Below, one piece after another: positions 61,201 through 64,000 of a DNA stretch of 64,000 nt; the first letter of the stretch is position 1, and each line of letters starts with the position of its first letter. Origin of the DNA: Caulobacter sp. X (lineage in GTDB: Bacteria; Pseudomonadota; Alphaproteobacteria; Caulobacterales; Caulobacteraceae); the NCBI RefSeq assembly GCF_002742635.1, contig NZ_PEGF01000001.1:1922001-1986000 (forward strand), read 5' to 3'. The translations under genes were made by a program, and so were the position numbers. The notes beneath the pieces are model-generated. The model did no database searches, was not told the DNA's origin, and worked only from the letters and a program-made list of their open reading frames with translations.

Positions 61201-61641
61201 CTACTTCAGGTGCAGCGCTTGGACGTTGGCGCCGGCCTTCACCTCGAAGGCGGCGTCGTCGAAGCTCGGCGGGCCCATGGCGCCCATGGCGTCCCGCGAG
61301 AAGCCGTAGGGCTCGGTCGGCAGGCCGAAGGGGTTCTTGCTCATCTTGCCGTCGCCATCCACGTCCTGGAACACGCGGACGGCGTAGGTCCCGGTCGGGA
61401 GGGCCGGGATCCTGGCGCTCGGCTCGGCGTCCGAGGCGTTGGCGACGGCGACCCGCACGGCCTTGCCGGCGGCCCAGCCCTGAGCGCTGTCATAGACGGC
61501 GATCATCACCTTGCCGGACTTCGTCGCCAGGCCGGGAAAGCTCAGGGTCAGGTCGCCAAGCGCCTCCTGAGCGCGGGCGGCGGGGGCGACGGCCAAGGCG
61601 GCGAAGGCGAGGCCGGCGAGCAGGGTCTTGGAGAGGGTCAT
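61201..61641 (-). CDS. DUF2141 exported protein
   Basis: 146 residues with a signal peptide (MTLSKTLLAGLAFAALAVAP, cleavage after ARA). The conserved body 'GDLTLSFPGLATKSGKVMIA' and 'VRVFQDVDGDGKMSKNPFGL' then PTEPYGFSRDAM matches DUF2141, a small periplasmic beta-sandwich of unknown role. AAGGAG lies seven bases before the ATG. It ends 12 bases before the carotenoid oxygenase start, so the two are probably co-transcribed. Confidence 0.85.
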   Translation of the reverse strand: MTLSKTLLAGLAFAALAVAPAARAQEALGDLTLSFPGLATKSGKVMIAVYDSAQGWAAGKAVRVAVANASDAEPSARIPALPTGTYAVRVFQDVDGDGKMSKNPFGLPTEPYGFSRDAMGAMGPPSFDDAAFEVKAGANVQALHLK

Positions 61642-61676
61642 GGCGAACTCCTTTTCGATGTGTTGGGAAGGCGGTC

Positions 61677-62237
61677 TCAGCCCAGGAACAGGGCCCAGAG
61701 CAGGCGACCGGGAATGAAGGCGAACAAGCCGGCCAGCAGCAGGCCGCCGACGAACATGCCGGTCATGGCCTTGCGATGGGTCGCGACCTTGCCGCGCTTG
61801 ATGGCGTAGACCGCGCCGGGCAGGCCGACGATCGTCCAGCCCGACAGCAGGTGGATGAAGCTGAAGTGGCCGTGGTTCAGCTGACGGATGAACAGCGAGC
61901 TGACGGCGGTGACGCCCATGGCGATCACCCATGTCCAGCCCAGCGTCTTGTGCAGGCTCGTCCCCTTCACCCGCATCATCAGGGCGATCCCGACCAGCAG
62001 GGCGGTCACGGCGGCGGTCAGGTGGATCTGGATCGCCAGCGGCTGGGCCGCCAGCAGCGACAGGTTCGGCGCATGCGGGTGGACGCCGCGCTCGACCAGG
62101 AAAGCGCCCATGCCGGTGAACATCTTGGGCCCGGCGACGACCACGATCAGGATCGCCAGCACCACGCCCAGGATCGCATTCCTCAGGGCGTCGTCGCCCA
62201 GAACCCGGCGACCGATTGACTTGGCGTTCGCATCCAT
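61677..62237 (-). CDS. DUF2306 membrane protein
   Basis: 186 residues with four or five helices. Histidines near helix ends ('IHLTAAVTALLVGIAL', 'SLHKTLGWTWVIAMG', 'FSFIHLLSGWTIVGLP', 'VATHRKAMTGMFVGG') are spaced as in DUF2306, suggesting heme or metal binding. It is 35 bases upstream of the DUF2141 gene and is the first gene of the leftward group, divergent from the LytTR regulator. Confidence 0.78.
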   Translation of the reverse strand: MDANAKSIGRRVLGDDALRNAILGVVLAILIVVVAGPKMFTGMGAFLVERGVHPHAPNLSLLAAQPLAIQIHLTAAVTALLVGIALMMRVKGTSLHKTLGWTWVIAMGVTAVSSLFIRQLNHGHFSFIHLLSGWTIVGLPGAVYAIKRGKVATHRKAMTGMFVGGLLLAGLFAFIPGRLLWALFLG

Positions 62238-62299
62238 CTTCCTTCACTCCCGGTTCGAGCGGGGCGACCGATCGCCTCGCCGTCGACGTCGGTGTTGGA

Positions 62300-63127
62300 A
62301 TGGGCGGCCTCGTGTCTCAATCGTCTTTGCGTCAATCGCCGCCCTCGTTTCGTGAGCGGCTGGGCGACGCCATTCACGCTTCGCGAATGGCGCTGTTCGG
62401 ACCGGAGGCGATGCGCGGCTATCTGGTGTCGGGCGGAGCCGGCGTGTTTCTGGCGCTGATCGGCGCCATGGGTTCGTATCACGTGCCGATGGCGACGCGC
62501 CTGGCCTACTGGGTCGGCCTTTGTCTCGCGGGAGCCGTGGTCGGCACAGGGGTCACCCAGCTGATCGGCCGCGAAGGCCGCGCCGACAATCACCCCTGGC
62601 TCTATGGCGTCATGACGGTGGTGCTGATCACCTTGCCGTTCACCGGCGTGGTCTGGTTCGTCAGCGAGATGCTGTTCGCGCGCGGTCTGCGGCTAGACGC
62701 CCTGCCGCGCTACCTGCTGCCCGTGCTGATCATGACGGTGGCGATGACCGCCCTGAACTTTCTGGTCCAGCGCCGGCCGGTCGAGACCCACGCGGCGCCG
62801 AAGGGAGCCCCCGCCCCGCGCTTCCTCGACCGGCTGCCGCCCAAGCTGCGCGGCGCCGAGCTCCACGCCGTGGAGGCCGAGGATCACTATCTGCGCCTGC
62901 ACACCTCGCGCGGCCAGGACCTGATCCTGATGCGCCTGTCGGACGCCATCGCCGAGCTGGAGGGCATCGAAGGCGCCCAGACCCACCGCTCGTGGTGGGT
63001 GGCCAAAGGCGCGGTCGAGGACGCCCGGCGCGGCGACGGCCGAGCGGTCCTCTCCCTGAAGGGCGGCGTCGAAGCGCCCGTCAGCCGCGCCTACGCCAAG
63101 GCGCTGCGCGAGGCGGGCTGGTTCTGA
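62300..63127 (+). CDS. Membrane-bound LytTR-domain regulator
   Basis: 275 residues. Four N-terminal helices (~30-160: 'GYLVSGGAGVFLALIGAM', 'LAYWVGLCLAGAVVG', 'VMTVVLITLPFTGVVWFV', 'YLLPVLIMTVAMTALNF') are followed by a cytoplasmic LytTR DNA-binding domain from ~195 to the end ('LHAVEAEDHYLRLHTSRG', 'THRSWWVAKGAVED'). There is no receiver domain, so it is a one-component sensor, probably responding to a membrane or small-molecule cue. Start choice is uncertain (ATG at 62300 with a weak ribosome site). It is divergent from the DUF2306 gene. Confidence 0.8.
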   Translation: MGGLVSQSSLRQSPPSFRERLGDAIHASRMALFGPEAMRGYLVSGGAGVFLALIGAMGSYHVPMATRLAYWVGLCLAGAVVGTGVTQLIGREGRADNHPWLYGVMTVVLITLPFTGVVWFVSEMLFARGLRLDALPRYLLPVLIMTVAMTALNFLVQRRPVETHAAPKGAPAPRFLDRLPPKLRGAELHAVEAEDHYLRLHTSRGQDLILMRLSDAIAELEGIEGAQTHRSWWVAKGAVEDARRGDGRAVLSLKGGVEAPVSRAYAKALREAGWF

Positions 63128-64000
63128 TCAGCCGTAGTGAATGTCGGCGCTCGCCGCGCCCGTCCCGACAGTGAGGCCCGTCACCCCAACCAGGCGGATC
63201 AGGCCGTCGCCGGCGTTGACCGCCACCGTCGCGTCCTGGTGGTAGATGTAGGTGTCGCCGGCATACTCGAAGACCGCCGTGGCGTTGGCCGCGACCTGGC
63301 CCGAGACGTTGATCAGCGCCTGCTCCAGCGTCGTGGCCGAGCCCGCGCTCAGCCCCGTGACCACCGCCGGAATCTCGACGCCGAGATTGACGTGATCGAC
63401 GCCCTTGGCGAAGTCGGTGATGGTGGAATAGGTCGCGACCTTGCCGTCCTGGATGGAGAGGTTCGAGAAGCGCGGCGCGGCGAAACCGTCCTGATACAGC
63501 TTGAAGACGTCCGCGCCGGCGCCCAGGGTGTAGGTGGAGACCGACTGCCCCCGCAGATCGGCGGCGACGCTGTCGTTGTAGCTGGACAGCACGACCGTGA
63601 CCGCCCGGCTGTCCGGGGCGTCCGCGCCGATCCCCGTGATGTCGATCCCGCCAGAGCCCGAGGCGTCCAGATTGTAGGTCGTGTAGTCCGCGCCGCTGAC
63701 ATTGCTGACAAAGCCGGCGGTCAGACGACCCACGCCCGTGACGATGACCGCGCCGACGCCGCCGGTGGCGGTCTGGGAGTTGATGGTCCCCAGCACGCTG
63801 TCGCTCTGGACGTGCAGGGTCAGCGCTCCGTCATTGCCGGTGACGTAGAGGTTGCTCTTGGTCGCGCCGTTGCTGGTGACGCCGCTCAGATAGGCGTGCA
63901 CGCCCTTGACGCCGACCTGGGTCGACGACATGCCGCTGATCACCAGGTCGGTGTGATAGCTGGCCGACAGCGTCGCGCCGCTGACCCCGTCCATCTTCAG
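63128..64000 (-). CDS. C-terminal part of an S-layer/RTX-like type I secreted protein
   Basis: The last 290 residues of a longer gene that begins beyond base 64000. Composition is Gly/Ala/Ser/Thr/Val-rich, almost free of cysteine and low in lysine, with beta-rich repeats such as 'GIDITGIGADAPDSRAVTVV' and a typical C-terminal module: 'YTLGAGADVFKLYQDGF', 'ITDFAKGVDHVNLGVEIP', 'AVFEYAGDTYIYHQD' and 'AGDGLIRLVGVTGLTVGT'. These resemble the secretion-signal region of RTX and Caulobacter S-layer proteins exported by type I systems. Whether it is a surface-layer protein, adhesin or enzyme cannot be told from this part. Confidence 0.75.
   Translation of the reverse strand: MKMDGVSGATLSASYHTDLVISGMSSTQVGVKGVHAYLSGVTSNGATKSNLYVTGNDGALTLHVQSDSVLGTINSQTATGGVGAVIVTGVGRLTAGFVSNVSGADYTTYNLDASGSGGIDITGIGADAPDSRAVTVVLSSYNDSVAADLRGQSVSTYTLGAGADVFKLYQDGFAAPRFSNLSIQDGKVATYSTITDFAKGVDHVNLGVEIPAVVTGLSAGSATTLEQALINVSGQVAANATAVFEYAGDTYIYHQDATVAVNAGDGLIRLVGVTGLTVGTGAASADIHYG

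Overview
The window looks like chromosomal DNA from a Caulobacter-type alphaproteobacterium (inferred). The grounds are high GC with GC-rich third codon positions, genes in short directional runs, a Zur/Fur-type regulator, an OprP-like porin and TonB-dependent receptor, an S-layer/RTX-like secreted protein, the alphaproteobacterial order sucC-sucD-sucA-sucB, a DUF484-xerC pair, and a ~115-base three-hairpin intergenic repeat present twice. No rRNA, intact tRNA, CRISPR array, prophage or complete insertion sequence is visible.

Layout. 1-9.2 kb: MarR fragment and MBL hydrolase, a secreted protein built of five four-cysteine modules, a ThDP enzyme, a YhhN membrane protein, a feruloyl-CoA-synthase-like ligase, a ~700-base gene-poor stretch with inverted repeats, and a CorC/HlyC protein. 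9.3-14.6 kb: leftward phosphorus-acquisition block phnC-phnD-phnE, phosphate porin with a good Pho box, and a PstS-like binding protein. 15-20.7 kb: an ornithine/diaminopimelate-type decarboxylase, a polytopic membrane protein, a deoxyhypusine-synthase-like enzyme (together a likely polyamine module), a class A acid phosphatase homologue and Zur. 20.7-29.7 kb: a thioesterase preceded by a decayed copy of its own start, hydrolases, a dienoyl-CoA-isomerase-like crotonase, a lower-GC NYN-nuclease island, an S33 peptidase, a MipA/OmpV pseudogene, a pentapeptide-repeat protein and CorA.

29.7-41.2 kb: CHAP amidase, TerC, a 14-helix MFS exporter, a second PstS, PriA with a degraded zinc site, DUF484-XerC, and a chemoreceptor ending in a CheR-tether-like pentapeptide. 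41.3-51.3 kb: lpd, a VirJ/AcvB-like hydrolase, a VapBC pair and sucCDAB, which together give the 2-oxoglutarate dehydrogenase complex and succinyl-CoA synthetase. Two competing hairpins lie between sucD and sucA. 51.5-64 kb: a three-enzyme GH18/NodB-deacetylase/GT2 fusion, an MFS carrier and TonB receptor, then a leftward TetR, carotenoid-cleavage-oxygenase, DUF2141 and DUF2306 group, a divergent membrane LytTR regulator, and the C-terminal end of a type I secreted protein running off the right edge.

The most interesting items are the sucD-sucA alternative hairpins, the coupled leader peptide copy upstream of the thioesterase, the five-module cysteine protein, the GH18-NodB-GT2 fusion, the polyamine pair and the TonB/carotenoid-oxygenase cluster. 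I found no clear-cut new defence or mobile system. All family assignments rest on motif recognition without database searches.
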